Of a stretch of 64,000 bases of DNA, positions 7,874 through 17,898 are shown piece by piece. Position 1 is the first letter of the stretch. Each line of letters opens with the position of its first letter. The position numbers were made by a program, and so were the translations under genes. Location: positions 62,001-126,000 of the forward strand of contig NZ_BTHK01000002.1 of assembly GCF_033242365.1 (NCBI RefSeq). Direction: 5' to 3'. Source of the DNA: Lachnoanaerobaculum sanguinis. Its GTDB lineage: Bacteria > Bacillota > Clostridia > Lachnospirales > Lachnospiraceae. Under the pieces are notes generated by a model. That model saw only the letters and a program-made list of their open reading frames with translations. It searched no databases and was not told where the DNA came from.

Positions 7874-10800
7874 AACGTATTGAAATTCAAGGATTCAAAT
7901 CCTTTGCAAATAAAATTGTATTTGATTTTCACAATGGAATAACCGGTATTGTAGGCCCGAACGGCTCAGGAAAAAGTAATGTTTCGGATGCGGTAAGATG
8001 GGTACTTGGTGAACAGAGTGCAAAGCAGCTCAGAGGCGGAAATATGCAGGACGTCATATTTGCAGGTACCGAGCTTAGAAAACCGCTTGGATTTGCCTAT
8101 GTTGCAATTACTTTGGACAACTCCGATCATAAGCTTGATATAGACTTTGAAGAAGTTACGGTTTCAAGAAGGCTTTTCAGATCCGGAGAAAGCGAGTATA
8201 TGATAAACGGTTCAGCCTGCAGGTTAAAGGATATCAGTGAGCTATTCTTTGATACAGGTATAGGTAAGGACGGATATTCCATTATAGGACAGGGACAGGT
8301 CGATAAGATACTCAATGGAAAGCCTGAAGAAAGAAGAGAACTTTTTGACGAGGCGGCAGGTATCACAAAGTTTAAAAGAAGAAAAGGTCTGGCTCTAAAA
8401 AAACTGGAGTCTGAGAGAGAAAGCCTTGTGAGAGTAAACGACATTCTTACAGAGCTTGAAAAACAGGTAGGTCCTCTTGAAAGACAGGCAAAGGTTGCCA
8501 AAGAGTTTTTAGCTTTGCGTGAAGAACTGAAAACCTTTGACGTAAACAGCTACATAATGGAGTATGACAGCATAACTCAGAATCTGAATGAATATAAGAA
8601 GAGAGAAAAACTTCTTTCAGATGATTTAAACGATGCCAAAGCTTCACTTGAAAGATCGAAGCAGGACTATGAAAATATCACTGCAGATTTAAAAAAGATA
8701 GATGAAGAGCTGGATGAATTAAGAAATACAAGAAGCGCTACAAGTATTACATTGCAGGAAATCACTTCACATATTGAAATCTTAAAGGAGCAGATAAATT
8801 CCGAAAACAGGAATAATGAAAATCTTGCATCCAGAGGCGAAAATATAGACAGTGATATAGAAAAAAAGCAAAAAGAGCTTGATAAACTTGAAGAGGAAAA
8901 GAATTCTTTACAAAGGCTTTTAAATGAAGCACATGAAAAAGAAAACAGTGTTTTTGAAGAACTTGAAAATATTGATAAGAATATCAATGAACTCACAAAA
9001 AGACTTGAAGATTTAAAAAATGCTTCAGAAGAGTTCAACTCAAAGAATGCCGATCTTAGAGCAAAGAAGGAAAGATATAAAGGTATCCTTGAGCAGGTTA
9101 GACTTAGAAAATCTCAAATGACACAGAGACTTTTGGAGAGTAAAACAGGCCAAAATACTTTAGAGATAAAGATTGAAGAAGAGGATAAAAATCTTTCAGA
9201 GATAAATGCTTCGATAGATACCGTCAATGCGGCAAAAAAAGATCTTGAAAACAAGAATGAAGCAATTCATACGGAGATAACAAGATTTGCAAAGGTGGCA
9301 TCGGACTTGCAGATTAAATACCAAAGAGAATCCGCAAGACTTACTTCGATGAAAAATATTGCCGAAAGATATGAAGGCTATGGAAATTCCATAAAAAAGA
9401 TTATGGAGACCAGAGACAGAATCGGCGGCATTCATGGAGTTGTTGCCGATATTATCAAGGCGTCACAAAAGTATGAGATTGCTATAGAAACGGCTCTCGG
9501 AGGAAGAATTCAGAATATAGTTACAGATTCGGAGAACACTGCGAAGATTCTTATTGACTATATTAAGAAAAATAAATACGGAAGAGCCACATTCCTGCCG
9601 CTGTCATCAGTGAGAAATTCAACATTTTCAAATAAAGAATTTTTAAAAGAAAAAGGTGTTATAGGAATAGCATCGGAGCTTGTGGAGTTTGACAGTGCCT
9701 ATGTAAACCTTGTAGGAAGTCTGCTTGGAAAGATTGTTGTTATCGACAATATTGATAATGCAATTGCTTTTGAAAAGAAATTCAGATATGAGTACAGAGT
9801 CGTTACACTTGACGGTGAGTCTTTAAGCCCGGGAGGTTCTATAAGCGGTGGTGCTTTTAAAGGTGCAGGAAATCTGCTTGGTAGAAAGCGTGAAATAGAC
9901 GAACTTGAAGCCGAAATATCGGAGCTTTTAAAAAATTATACAGAGGCAAATGATAAGGTGGAAGCTTTCAAGGCCGAGAGAAATTCTATAAATGCAAAAC
10001 TTGAAGAAAACAGAGTGCAGAGCCAGGAACTTATTATTGAAAAAAATAATATAGAGCATAGAAGAAACAGTCTTATAGAAAAGCTTGATGAATTAAAGGC
10101 TTCATCTGTTTCTGTTCAGACAGATTTTGAAAATATCGATAATGAACTTACGGAAATAGAAAATGAGACTAAGAGACTTGATAATACACTTCTTAATGTA
10201 GGCGAGGACTTTGGAAAAGTCGGAAAAGATATTGAAAATATCGAAAAAGAAATTCAAAGTTATAGAAGCAAAAGAGAAACTGTGGTTGAAAGACTTAATT
10301 CTTCAAAGCTTGAATACGCAAATATATCGCAGAGACTTGAATTCAGCGATGAAAATGTAAACAGAACAAAAGCGGATATGGATGCTCTTATAGCTGAGAA
10401 ATCGGGACTTAAGGGTAAAGCTGAAGATATCATAAGAAATATAACCGAGAAACATCAAAGAATTGAAGAAGAGCAAAGGGCAAGAGAGGAACTTGCTCAA
10501 AAAATAGAGGAGCTTAAGAAAAAAGAAGAAGAGCTTAGTGAAATAAAGGAAACAAAAAGTAAGTCACAGAATAAGATATTTGAAAACAGAGATATTTACA
10601 GTGACAGAGTTTCACTTCTTGACAGAGATATCTATAGACTGCGAGGTCAGATAGAAAAATCCGAAGAAAGAATTTCCGAGCGAACAAATTATATGTGGAA
10701 TGAATATGAACTCACATATAATTCTTCTCTGGAGCTGAAGACCGATACAGGTATGAGCTTAAATGATATCAGAGCAAAGATACAGGAACTCAGATCAAAA

Positions 10801-11421
10801 ATCAAAGCTCTCGGAAATGTAAATGTAAATGCCATTTCAGATTACAATGAAGTTTCGGGAAGATATGAGCTTATGAAAAAGCAGCATTCGGATATCTTGG
10901 AAGCTGAAGAAACTTTGATAAAGATTATTGAAGAGCTTGATATTGCTATGAAAAAGCAGTTCGCTGAAAAGTTTGAAGAAATAGCAAAAGAATTTGATGA
11001 AGTATTTAAGGAGCTCTTTGGTGGCGGTAGCGGTAAGTTGGTACTTGAAGAGCAGGATGATATGCTTGAAGCGGGTATTGCAATTATTTCACAGCCGCCG
11101 GGAAAGAAACTTCAAAATATGATGCAGCTATCAGGAGGCGAGAAGGCGCTCACAGCTATTGCACTTCTTTTTGCAATACAAAACCTTAAGCCTTCACCAT
11201 TTGCACTTCTTGACGAGATAGAGGCCGCTTTGGATGATTCAAATGTAGACAGATTTGCAAAGTATTTACATAAGCTGACAGATCATACACAATTCATAGT
11301 AATTACACATAGACGTGGTACTATGGTATCTTCAGACAGACTTTACGGAATTACTATGCAGGAAAAAGGAGTTTCAACTCTTGTTTCCGTAAATCTTATA
11401 GAGAATGAACTTGATAATTAG
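7864..11421 (+). CDS. smc: Chromosome segregation protein SMC
   Basis: An 1185-residue SMC ATPase, the core of the condensin-like SMC-ScpAB complex. The N-terminal head has the Walker A GPNGSGKSN at residues 31-39; a long coiled coil is interrupted near residues 520-660 by the hinge (around GIHGVVADIIKAS to LSPGGSISGGAFKG); the C-terminal head has the signature LSGGEKALTAIALLFAIQ and the Walker B FALLDEIEAALDD around residues 1088-1125. Its ATG lies within the end of rnc, so translation is coupled. ftsY follows after nine bases, the usual rnc-smc-ftsY order. Confidence 0.97.
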   Translation: MYLKRIEIQGFKSFANKIVFDFHNGITGIVGPNGSGKSNVSDAVRWVLGEQSAKQLRGGNMQDVIFAGTELRKPLGFAYVAITLDNSDHKLDIDFEEVTVSRRLFRSGESEYMINGSACRLKDISELFFDTGIGKDGYSIIGQGQVDKILNGKPEERRELFDEAAGITKFKRRKGLALKKLESERESLVRVNDILTELEKQVGPLERQAKVAKEFLALREELKTFDVNSYIMEYDSITQNLNEYKKREKLLSDDLNDAKASLERSKQDYENITADLKKIDEELDELRNTRSATSITLQEITSHIEILKEQINSENRNNENLASRGENIDSDIEKKQKELDKLEEEKNSLQRLLNEAHEKENSVFEELENIDKNINELTKRLEDLKNASEEFNSKNADLRAKKERYKGILEQVRLRKSQMTQRLLESKTGQNTLEIKIEEEDKNLSEINASIDTVNAAKKDLENKNEAIHTEITRFAKVASDLQIKYQRESARLTSMKNIAERYEGYGNSIKKIMETRDRIGGIHGVVADIIKASQKYEIAIETALGGRIQNIVTDSENTAKILIDYIKKNKYGRATFLPLSSVRNSTFSNKEFLKEKGVIGIASELVEFDSAYVNLVGSLLGKIVVIDNIDNAIAFEKKFRYEYRVVTLDGESLSPGGSISGGAFKGAGNLLGRKREIDELEAEISELLKNYTEANDKVEAFKAERNSINAKLEENRVQSQELIIEKNNIEHRRNSLIEKLDELKASSVSVQTDFENIDNELTEIENETKRLDNTLLNVGEDFGKVGKDIENIEKEIQSYRSKRETVVERLNSSKLEYANISQRLEFSDENVNRTKADMDALIAEKSGLKGKAEDIIRNITEKHQRIEEEQRAREELAQKIEELKKKEEELSEIKETKSKSQNKIFENRDIYSDRVSLLDRDIYRLRGQIEKSEERISERTNYMWNEYELTYNSSLELKTDTGMSLNDIRAKIQELRSKIKALGNVNVNAISDYNEVSGRYELMKKQHSDILEAEETLIKIIEELDIAMKKQFAEKFEEIAKEFDEVFKELFGGGSGKLVLEEQDDMLEAGIAIISQPPGKKLQNMMQLSGGEKALTAIALLFAIQNLKPSPFALLDEIEAALDDSNVDRFAKYLHKLTDHTQFIVITHRRGTMVSSDRLYGITMQEKGVSTLVSVNLIENELDN

Positions 11422-11430
11422 GAGTTTTAT

Positions 11431-12360
11431 ATGGAAGAAAAGAAAAGAGGATTTTTTTCGAGGCTTGTAGAAGGCCTTACAAAGACAAGAAATGCCGTTG
11501 TAAGCGGAATAGAAAATGTCTTTCTTGGATATGATGTAATAGATGAGGACTTTTATGAGGAGCTTGAAGAGACACTTATTATGGGTGATATCGGTATCAG
11601 AGCTTCCACAGATATCATAGAAGAACTCAGAAAAAGAGTAAAGGAAGAACATCTGACTTCACCTTCACAGTGTAAAGATGTGCTTATTGAAACTATAAAG
11701 CAAAGAATGGATTTGGGTGAGAATGCTTATGAATTTGAAAACAGAAAATCCGTAGTATTTGTTATAGGTGTAAATGGTGTAGGAAAGACCACATCTGTGG
11801 GAAAGCTTGCAAGTCAGCTTAAAAAAGATGGAAAAAAAGTACTTGTGGTAGCTGCAGATACTTTCAGAGCCGCGGCAATAGAGCAACTTGAGGAGTGGAC
11901 AAAGAGAGCCGGTGTGGATATAATCGCCCAAAACGAGGGTTCAGATCCCGGAGCAGTGGTATTTGACGCCTGCAAAGCCGCAATAGCGAGAAATACCGAT
12001 GTAATGATAGTCGATACGGCAGGAAGACTTCACAATAAGAAAAATCTTATGGAAGAGCTGAAAAAGATAAATAAAATAATTGAAAGAGAATATCCGGATG
12101 CCTACAGAGAGACATTGGTGGTACTTGACGGTACTACAGGACAAAATGCACTTGAGCAGGCAAGAGTATTTAATGAAGCCGCGAATATAACAGGAATAAT
12201 ACTGACAAAACTTGACGGAAGCGCAAAGGGTGGTATTGCCGTAGCAATACAGGCTGAGCTTTCAATTCCGGTAAAGTATATCGGTGTGGGGGAGAAAATA
12301 GACGATTTACACAAGTTCGATTCACAGGAATTTGTAGATGCACTGTTTAGCAATGAGTAA
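11431..12360 (+). CDS. ftsY: Signal recognition particle receptor FtsY
   Basis: FtsY is the membrane-associated GTPase that docks SRP-ribosome complexes for co-translational membrane insertion. The 309-residue protein has the NG domain: an N-terminal four-helix region, P-loop GVNGVGKTT (113-121), AADTFRAAA, DTAGRLHNKKN and TKLDGSAKGG. The acidic A domain is almost absent (it begins MEEKKRGFFSRL), as is common in Firmicutes. AGGAG precedes the ATG. Confidence 0.96.
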   Translation: MEEKKRGFFSRLVEGLTKTRNAVVSGIENVFLGYDVIDEDFYEELEETLIMGDIGIRASTDIIEELRKRVKEEHLTSPSQCKDVLIETIKQRMDLGENAYEFENRKSVVFVIGVNGVGKTTSVGKLASQLKKDGKKVLVVAADTFRAAAIEQLEEWTKRAGVDIIAQNEGSDPGAVVFDACKAAIARNTDVMIVDTAGRLHNKKNLMEELKKINKIIEREYPDAYRETLVVLDGTTGQNALEQARVFNEAANITGIILTKLDGSAKGGIAVAIQAELSIPVKYIGVGEKIDDLHKFDSQEFVDALFSNE

Positions 12361-12404
12361 TAAAAAAGCTGTTACAAATTATGCAAAATAGAATCGAGGC
12401 AATC

Positions 12405-13634
12405 ATGAAGGAATTTACATTAGAAAAATTTGAAGAAGCCAGCGAGCTGGTACAAAGAGTTACATCGGAAACCAAGCTGGTTTTCAGTGAGTTTTTTTCA
12501 GAGCAATCAGGAAATAAAGTATTTTTCAAGCCTGAAAATATGCAGTATACAGGAGCATACAAGGTAAGAGGAGCATACTATAAGATATCGACTTTATCTG
12601 AAGAAGAAAAGAAAAAAGGAATTGTAACGGCATCGGCAGGTAACCATGCACAGGGAGTGGCATATGCCGCAAAACTTGCAGGGATAAAGGCTACGGTATT
12701 TATGCCTACAACAACACCTCTTATAAAGATAAACAGAACCAAAAACTATGGTGCAAATGTAGAGCTTTACGGGGATGTATTTGATGAGGCTGCAGCAAAG
12801 GCTATGGAGTACGCAAAAGAGAGCGGGGCAACCTTTGTGCATCCTTTCAATGACTTGACAGTGGCTACAGGACAGGGTAGCATTGCCATGGAAATAATCA
12901 AAGAACTTCCTACTGTAGACTATATACTTGTACCGATAGGCGGAGGCGGCTTATGTGCAGGAGTTGCAACTCTTGCCAAAATGCTGAATCCGAATATACA
13001 TGTTATAGGTGTAGAGCCTGAAAATGCGGCATGTATGAAGGCGTCTATAAAAGAAGGTCATATAGTGACTTTAGAATCTGCAAATACAATTGCAGACGGT
13101 ACAGCAGTAAAGACACCGGGGGATAAGTTATTTAACTATGTTAAGGAAAATATAGACGATATCATAACAATAAACGACAATGAACTTATAGTTTCATTCC
13201 TTGATATGGTGGAAAACCACAAGATGATAGTTGAAAACTCAGGTTTACTTACCGTTGCCGCACTGAAGCATCTGTATGTAAAGGGTAAAAAGATTGTTGC
13301 CATATTAAGTGGCGGAAATATGGATGTTATAACAATGGCATCTTTGATACAACACGGACTTATTGAAAGAGACAGAATATTTACAGTTTCAGTGCTCTTA
13401 CCTGATAAGCCGGGTGAACTTGCAAAGGTAGCAGACCTTTTGGCAAGTGAGAGAGGAAATGTTATAAAGCTTGAGCACAATCAGTTTATAAGTATAAACA
13501 GAAATGCGGCAGTAGAGCTTAGAATTACTATTGAAGCCTACGGAACGGAGCATAAAAAACAGATAGTTGAAAGATTGAATAAAGAGGGGTACAGACCTAA
13601 ACTTGTAAGGAGTAAGGGAACTTATAATGCTTGA
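12405..13634 (+). CDS. ilvA: Threonine ammonia-lyase (threonine dehydratase)
   Basis: A PLP enzyme that deaminates threonine to 2-oxobutyrate, feeding isoleucine synthesis or threonine catabolism. The 409-residue protein has the PLP lysine in GAYKVRGAYYK (K53), a phosphate-binding glycine loop PIGGGGLCAG and a C-terminal ACT domain from about residue 322 (VSVLLPDKPGELAKVADLLA). The single ACT domain is the short form often called TdcB/YgeX-like IlvA. I chose ATG 12405, five bases after GAGG; ATG 12381 has no binding site. It overlaps the CLC gene by eight bases. Confidence 0.9.
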   Translation: MKEFTLEKFEEASELVQRVTSETKLVFSEFFSEQSGNKVFFKPENMQYTGAYKVRGAYYKISTLSEEEKKKGIVTASAGNHAQGVAYAAKLAGIKATVFMPTTTPLIKINRTKNYGANVELYGDVFDEAAAKAMEYAKESGATFVHPFNDLTVATGQGSIAMEIIKELPTVDYILVPIGGGGLCAGVATLAKMLNPNIHVIGVEPENAACMKASIKEGHIVTLESANTIADGTAVKTPGDKLFNYVKENIDDIITINDNELIVSFLDMVENHKMIVENSGLLTVAALKHLYVKGKKIVAILSGGNMDVITMASLIQHGLIERDRIFTVSVLLPDKPGELAKVADLLASERGNVIKLEHNQFISINRNAAVELRITIEAYGTEHKKQIVERLNKEGYRPKLVRSKGTYNA

Positions 13635-14952
13635 TGGAAAAGTAAATGTAGATTTCAGGGGATTTTTAAATAAATTTCATTTTAAAACCAATATAATATA
13701 TTGCATAAAATGGGGAATAGTTTCAGTTATAATAGGCGTAGTTGTTGGTGTTGCGGGCTCAAGCTTCGGTCATGCCATAGATTTGGCAACAAGAATCTGG
13801 AGAAGTCACAGCTATACACTCTACCTTATGCCTATAGCGGGACTTTTGATTGCGGCACTTTATCATTTTATACATGCCGACAATCCAAGAGGGACAAATT
13901 ATGTAATTGATTCTATATCATCAGGAGAAAGACTGCCTTTAAAGATGGCACCGGCTATTTATATATCGTCATTTCTTACACATTTGACTTCAGGAAGCGC
14001 GGGAAGAGAAGGTGCGGCATTGCAGATAGGAGGAAGTATCGGAAGCTTTATCGGAAGAAGATTAAAGCTTGGACAGAGCAGATTTTCAGACAAGGCCGAT
14101 ATAAATATTGCAATAATGTGTGGAATGGCGGCATGCTTTTCGGCACTTTTCGGAACACCGATTACAGCATCAATATTCAGTATGGAAATATTCAGCGTAG
14201 GTGTAATGTATCATGCGGCACTTATTCCATGTATACTTTCATCATATGTTGCGGTATATATTGCAGGACTTTTACATACACCTGAAGAGAAATTTATATT
14301 GCAAAATGCACCTGAGTGGAGCCTTAAGATGGTATTATTTATGATATTGCTTGCGGCTTTAAGCGCAACGGTGGCCATATTGTTTTCTGTAGTGATGCAT
14401 GAAAGTGCGGATCTTTATAAAAAATATTTTAAAAATCATTATATTAGGATTGTAGTTGCATCAATTTTATTTATAATATTAACTGTAATCTCGGGAAGCA
14501 GAGATTATAACGGAGGCGGATTTTGGCTGATAGAAAGAAGTATGGAAGGAGATGTGAGATATGAAGCATTTCTCATGAAAATACTTTTTACTGCAGTAGC
14601 CCTTGGAGGAGGCTTTAAAGGTGGAGAGATTGTTCCGACATTTGTTATAGGAGCAACCTTCGGAGGTGCTTTTGCAAAGGTGTTCGGACTTCCGTATGAG
14701 TTATGTACCGCATGTGGAATGATTGCATGCTTTGTGGGAGTAACCAACTGCCCGATAGCATCGATTTTTATGGGAATAGAATTTTGCGGTAGCCTCGGAC
14801 TTAATTATTATGCTATAGTAGTGGGAGTCAGTTTCGTTTTATCAGGCTATTACGGACTATACAGTTCGCAAAAGTTTGCATATTCAAAAACAGAAGCGAG
14901 ATATGTAGGCTCAGATGCAATAAGTATCAGAAAGAAAAGACAAAACAGTTAG
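13627..14952 (+). CDS. CLC-family anion transporter, possibly fluoride type (CLC-F)
   Basis: A 441-residue polytopic protein of the CLC chloride channel/antiporter family. The gating-glutamate region is GSAGREGAALQIGG (about residues 122-135) and the later anion motif is GGGFKGGEIVPTF (about 330-342). In place of the usual GSGIP selectivity motif it reads RGTNYVIDSI (about 90-99), which resembles the GNNLIIDEI-like sequence of fluoride/proton antiporters of the CLC-F branch. I infer fluoride export as the leading alternative to chloride transport. No crcB fluoride riboswitch is visible; the gene sits inside an ilvA-dapA-dapB run, overlapping ilvA by eight bases. Confidence 0.8.
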   Translation: MLDGKVNVDFRGFLNKFHFKTNIIYCIKWGIVSVIIGVVVGVAGSSFGHAIDLATRIWRSHSYTLYLMPIAGLLIAALYHFIHADNPRGTNYVIDSISSGERLPLKMAPAIYISSFLTHLTSGSAGREGAALQIGGSIGSFIGRRLKLGQSRFSDKADINIAIMCGMAACFSALFGTPITASIFSMEIFSVGVMYHAALIPCILSSYVAVYIAGLLHTPEEKFILQNAPEWSLKMVLFMILLAALSATVAILFSVVMHESADLYKKYFKNHYIRIVVASILFIILTVISGSRDYNGGGFWLIERSMEGDVRYEAFLMKILFTAVALGGGFKGGEIVPTFVIGATFGGAFAKVFGLPYELCTACGMIACFVGVTNCPIASIFMGIEFCGSLGLNYYAIVVGVSFVLSGYYGLYSSQKFAYSKTEARYVGSDAISIRKKRQNS

Positions 14953-14962
14953 GAGGTCGTTT

Positions 14963-15844
14963 ATGGCTATATTTGAAGGAGCAGGTGTTGCACTTATTAC
15001 ACCTATGAATGAAGACGGTAGTGTAAATTATAATAAATTGGAGGAAATACTTGAGGAGCAGATAGCAGGCGGTACGGACTGTATTATTGCATGCGGTACA
15101 ACAGGTGAAGCTTCAACTCTTACAGTAGAAGAACATTTAGACGTTATAAAGAGAACGATTGAAATAGTAAATAAGAGAATACCGGTAATTGCAGGGACAG
15201 GTTCAAATTCTACAGAAACTGCTGTGGAGTTTTCAAAAGAAGCACAGGAATACGGTGCTGACGGTGTGCTTGTGGTTTCACCTTATTACAATAAAGCTAC
15301 ACAAAAAGGACTTATACAGCATTTCAGTGCAATAGCAAATGCAATAGATATTCCTGTTGTGCTTTACAATATTCCGGGAAGAACAGGAGTAAATATCGAG
15401 CCTGAGACTATTGCATACCTGGTAAATAATGTACCTAATATAGTCGGTGTAAAAGAGGCAAGCGGAAACTTCTCAAATGCAATAAAGACTTTGAGACTCT
15501 GCCCTGAGATAGATATGTATTCAGGAAATGACGATCAGGTTGTTCCGCTTATGAGTATCGGAGCAAAAGGAGTTATATCAGTTTTATCAAATGTAGCTCC
15601 AAGACAGACACATGATATGTGTCAGGCCGCACTTGACGGTGATTTTGTAAAGGCAAGAAAGATGCAGATAGAGGCTCTTGATGTTGTAGAGAATTTGTTT
15701 ACAGAGGTAAATCCTATACCTGTAAAGGCTGCAATGAACTTACAGGGAAAGAATGTAGGACCGCTTAGACTTCCTCTTACACAGATGGAAAAGGCACATG
15801 AGGATGCTTTGGCTAATGCTATGAAGGAGTACGGTATATTATAA
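14963..15844 (+). CDS. dapA: 4-hydroxy-tetrahydrodipicolinate synthase
   Basis: DapA condenses pyruvate and aspartate semialdehyde in the first committed step of lysine/diaminopimelate synthesis. The 293-residue TIM-barrel protein has the Schiff-base lysine K164 in VGVKEASG, the catalytic tyrosine in LYNIPGRTG (Y135) and the GTTGEAS loop (45-51). AGGAGG precedes the ATG. Its stop overlaps the dapB start by one base (TAATG). Confidence 0.96.
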   Translation: MAIFEGAGVALITPMNEDGSVNYNKLEEILEEQIAGGTDCIIACGTTGEASTLTVEEHLDVIKRTIEIVNKRIPVIAGTGSNSTETAVEFSKEAQEYGADGVLVVSPYYNKATQKGLIQHFSAIANAIDIPVVLYNIPGRTGVNIEPETIAYLVNNVPNIVGVKEASGNFSNAIKTLRLCPEIDMYSGNDDQVVPLMSIGAKGVISVLSNVAPRQTHDMCQAALDGDFVKARKMQIEALDVVENLFTEVNPIPVKAAMNLQGKNVGPLRLPLTQMEKAHEDALANAMKEYGIL

Positions 15845-16596
15845 TGACTAAAATAATATTAAACGGTGCAAACGGAGCTATGGGCAAGGTGGTCAGCGAG
15901 CTTATAGCTTTGGACCCTACTGTTGAAATAGTTGCGGGAGTTGACTTAAATACAGATGTGGACTTAGGATTTCCTGTATTTGATGATATAAGAAAGATAG
16001 ATATAGAGGCGGATGCCGTAATTGACTTTGCTTCAGTGAAGGCTGTGGATAATCTTCTGGATTTTATTGAAGAAAAAAAGATACCTGCCGTTATTTGTAC
16101 CACAGGCCTAAGCGAGGAACAAATCGGAAGAATCAATGAACTTTCAAAAAACACGGCGATACTTCGTTCAGCAAATATGTCCTTGGGCATAAATACATTA
16201 TCAAAAGTTTTGGCACAGATAGCTCCCACACTTAGAGCTGCAGGCTTTGATATAGAGATAGTGGAAGCACATCACAGAAGAAAGCTTGATGCACCGAGCG
16301 GTACGGCTATTTTACTTGCGGATGCGGTAAATGAAAATATGGATGAGAAGCTTACTTATACCTATGACAGAAGCAAAAGACATGAGCCTAGAAGAGCTGA
16401 TGAGATAGGGCTTTCTGCTGTAAGAGGCGGTACAATAGTCGGAGATCATGATGTGATCTTTGCAGGTGAAGATGAGGTCATAACATTCAGTCACAGGGCA
16501 TATTCCAGAAAGATTTTTGCAAACGGTGCGATATCGGCAGCAAAATTTTTACAGGGTAAGACTGCAGGATTATATGATATGAGTGATGTAATCTAA
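15844..16596 (+). CDS. dapB: 4-hydroxy-tetrahydrodipicolinate reductase
   Basis: DapB reduces the DapA product with NAD(P)H. The 250-residue protein has the Rossmann motif NGANGAMGKV (7-16) and the substrate motif EAHHRRKLDAPSGTA (141-155). It is translationally coupled to dapA by a one-base overlap. Together they supply DAP for peptidoglycan and lysine. Confidence 0.96.
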   Translation: MTKIILNGANGAMGKVVSELIALDPTVEIVAGVDLNTDVDLGFPVFDDIRKIDIEADAVIDFASVKAVDNLLDFIEEKKIPAVICTTGLSEEQIGRINELSKNTAILRSANMSLGINTLSKVLAQIAPTLRAAGFDIEIVEAHHRRKLDAPSGTAILLADAVNENMDEKLTYTYDRSKRHEPRRADEIGLSAVRGGTIVGDHDVIFAGEDEVITFSHRAYSRKIFANGAISAAKFLQGKTAGLYDMSDVI

Positions 16597-16598
16597 AT

Positions 16599-17855
16599 AT
16601 GAAGATATTGGGGATTATTGCGGAATATAATCCTTTTCACAACGGACATGAGTATCAAATAAAGAAAGCAAAAGAAATTTCAGGTGCCGATTATATAATT
16701 GCAATTATGAGCGGAAATTATGTACAAAGAGGAGCACCGGCTATATTTGATAAAAGTATAAGAACGAAGATGGCGTTAAATGCCGGAATTGATGCGGTTT
16801 TTGAAATTCCGGCTCTGTTTAGCGGTGCAAGTGCAAATGATTTTGCGGGATACGGAATAAGTCTTTTAAAAATACTTGGCGTGGACTTTATATCATTCGG
16901 TGCAGAAAATGATAATTATAAACTTCTTGATACTGTAGCAAAAGTTTTAACTGATAAAGAGCAGGAGCTTGCTGTAAAAAAACATATGGCAGAGGGGCTA
17001 AACTATGCCAAAGCAAGGCATAATGCGATAATAGAGGCATTGAAAGAACGGGAGAGAGAAGATATTACTGAGATAGAGAATATACTTTCTTCTCCCAATA
17101 ATATACTTGCAATCGAGTATTTAAAAAGTATAAGACTAATTAATGCTGATATTCATCCTGTTATAATAAGTAGAAGTGGAAGCGGATACCATGAAAAGGA
17201 AATAGAGGAAAGCAAGTTTTCATCGGCTACAGCCATCAGGAAGCTTGTCAGTGAATCAAACTCGGATATATTTATGGAAAGCATAAAAACTGCCATACCA
17301 GATGTAAATATAGATTTATTTAGAAAAAGTAATCCTGTGTTTGATGATGATTTTTTATTTACTGTACAAAGAAGCATATTGGAAAAGCTAGGTAAGGGTG
17401 ATGACCTTTCAGAGTATTGCGATGTTTCAAAAGAACTTGCCAATACTATTGAGAAAAATATATTTGAACTTGAAAATAAAAATTACGGTGATTTTATTTT
17501 GAAGCTTAAAAGTAAGAACTTCACATACACCCGAATAAGCAGAGCAATTTTTCATCTGCTTTTAAATCATAAAAAGAAATTATTGGAAGAGATAAAGGCG
17601 GAAAAAAATATGGCTGCCTATCCGATGCTTTCAGGTTTCAGAAAGGATGCAGGCGATCTGCTTTCGGAACTGAAAAAAAGAAGTGCGCTTCCGATTATCA
17701 GTAAGGTAAGTAATGCAGGTGATATATTAAGTCCTGCTAGTCTTAAAATATTTGAAAATAATATCTACGCCGATTTTTTATACAATTCAATTTATTTTGA
17801 AAAATACGGTGAAAAGCTTTGTAATCCGTACAGAAGGAATGTGGTTATGGTATAA
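16599..17855 (+). CDS. tmcAL: tRNA(Met) cytidine acetate ligase
   Basis: TmcAL (formerly YlbM family, nucleotidyltransferase) acetylates the wobble cytidine of elongator tRNA-Met using acetate and ATP. The 418-residue protein begins GIIAEYNPFHNGHEYQI with the nucleotidyltransferase HxGH motif at H14-H17, followed by AIMSGNYVQRGAPAIFDK (36-53), which is diagnostic. It lies two bases after dapB and has no clear Shine-Dalgarno sequence, so coupling to dapB is likely. The promoter of rnpB begins just after its stop. Confidence 0.93.
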   Translation: MKILGIIAEYNPFHNGHEYQIKKAKEISGADYIIAIMSGNYVQRGAPAIFDKSIRTKMALNAGIDAVFEIPALFSGASANDFAGYGISLLKILGVDFISFGAENDNYKLLDTVAKVLTDKEQELAVKKHMAEGLNYAKARHNAIIEALKEREREDITEIENILSSPNNILAIEYLKSIRLINADIHPVIISRSGSGYHEKEIEESKFSSATAIRKLVSESNSDIFMESIKTAIPDVNIDLFRKSNPVFDDDFLFTVQRSILEKLGKGDDLSEYCDVSKELANTIEKNIFELENKNYGDFILKLKSKNFTYTRISRAIFHLLLNHKKKLLEEIKAEKNMAAYPMLSGFRKDAGDLLSELKKRSALPIISKVSNAGDILSPASLKIFENNIYADFLYNSIYFEKYGEKLCNPYRRNVVMV

Positions 17856-17862
17856 TTTCACC

Positions 17863-17891
17863 TTGCCAAATCTTTTCCCGGATGTTAAAGT
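17863..17891 (+). promoter_or_regulatory. Promoter of rnpB
   Basis: TTGCCA (17863-17868) and TAAAGT (17886-17891) are 17 bases apart and place initiation about where the P1 helix of RNase P RNA begins. A second candidate, the extended -10 TGGTATAAT at 17848-17856, overlaps the end of tmcAL and would give a 36-base 5' leader. Confidence 0.6.
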
Positions 17892-17898
17892 ATCTTTT

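Noticed and set aside
13500..13640. Fluoride riboswitch before the CLC gene
   Set aside because: The region is the coding end of ilvA and shows none of the crcB motif pattern.
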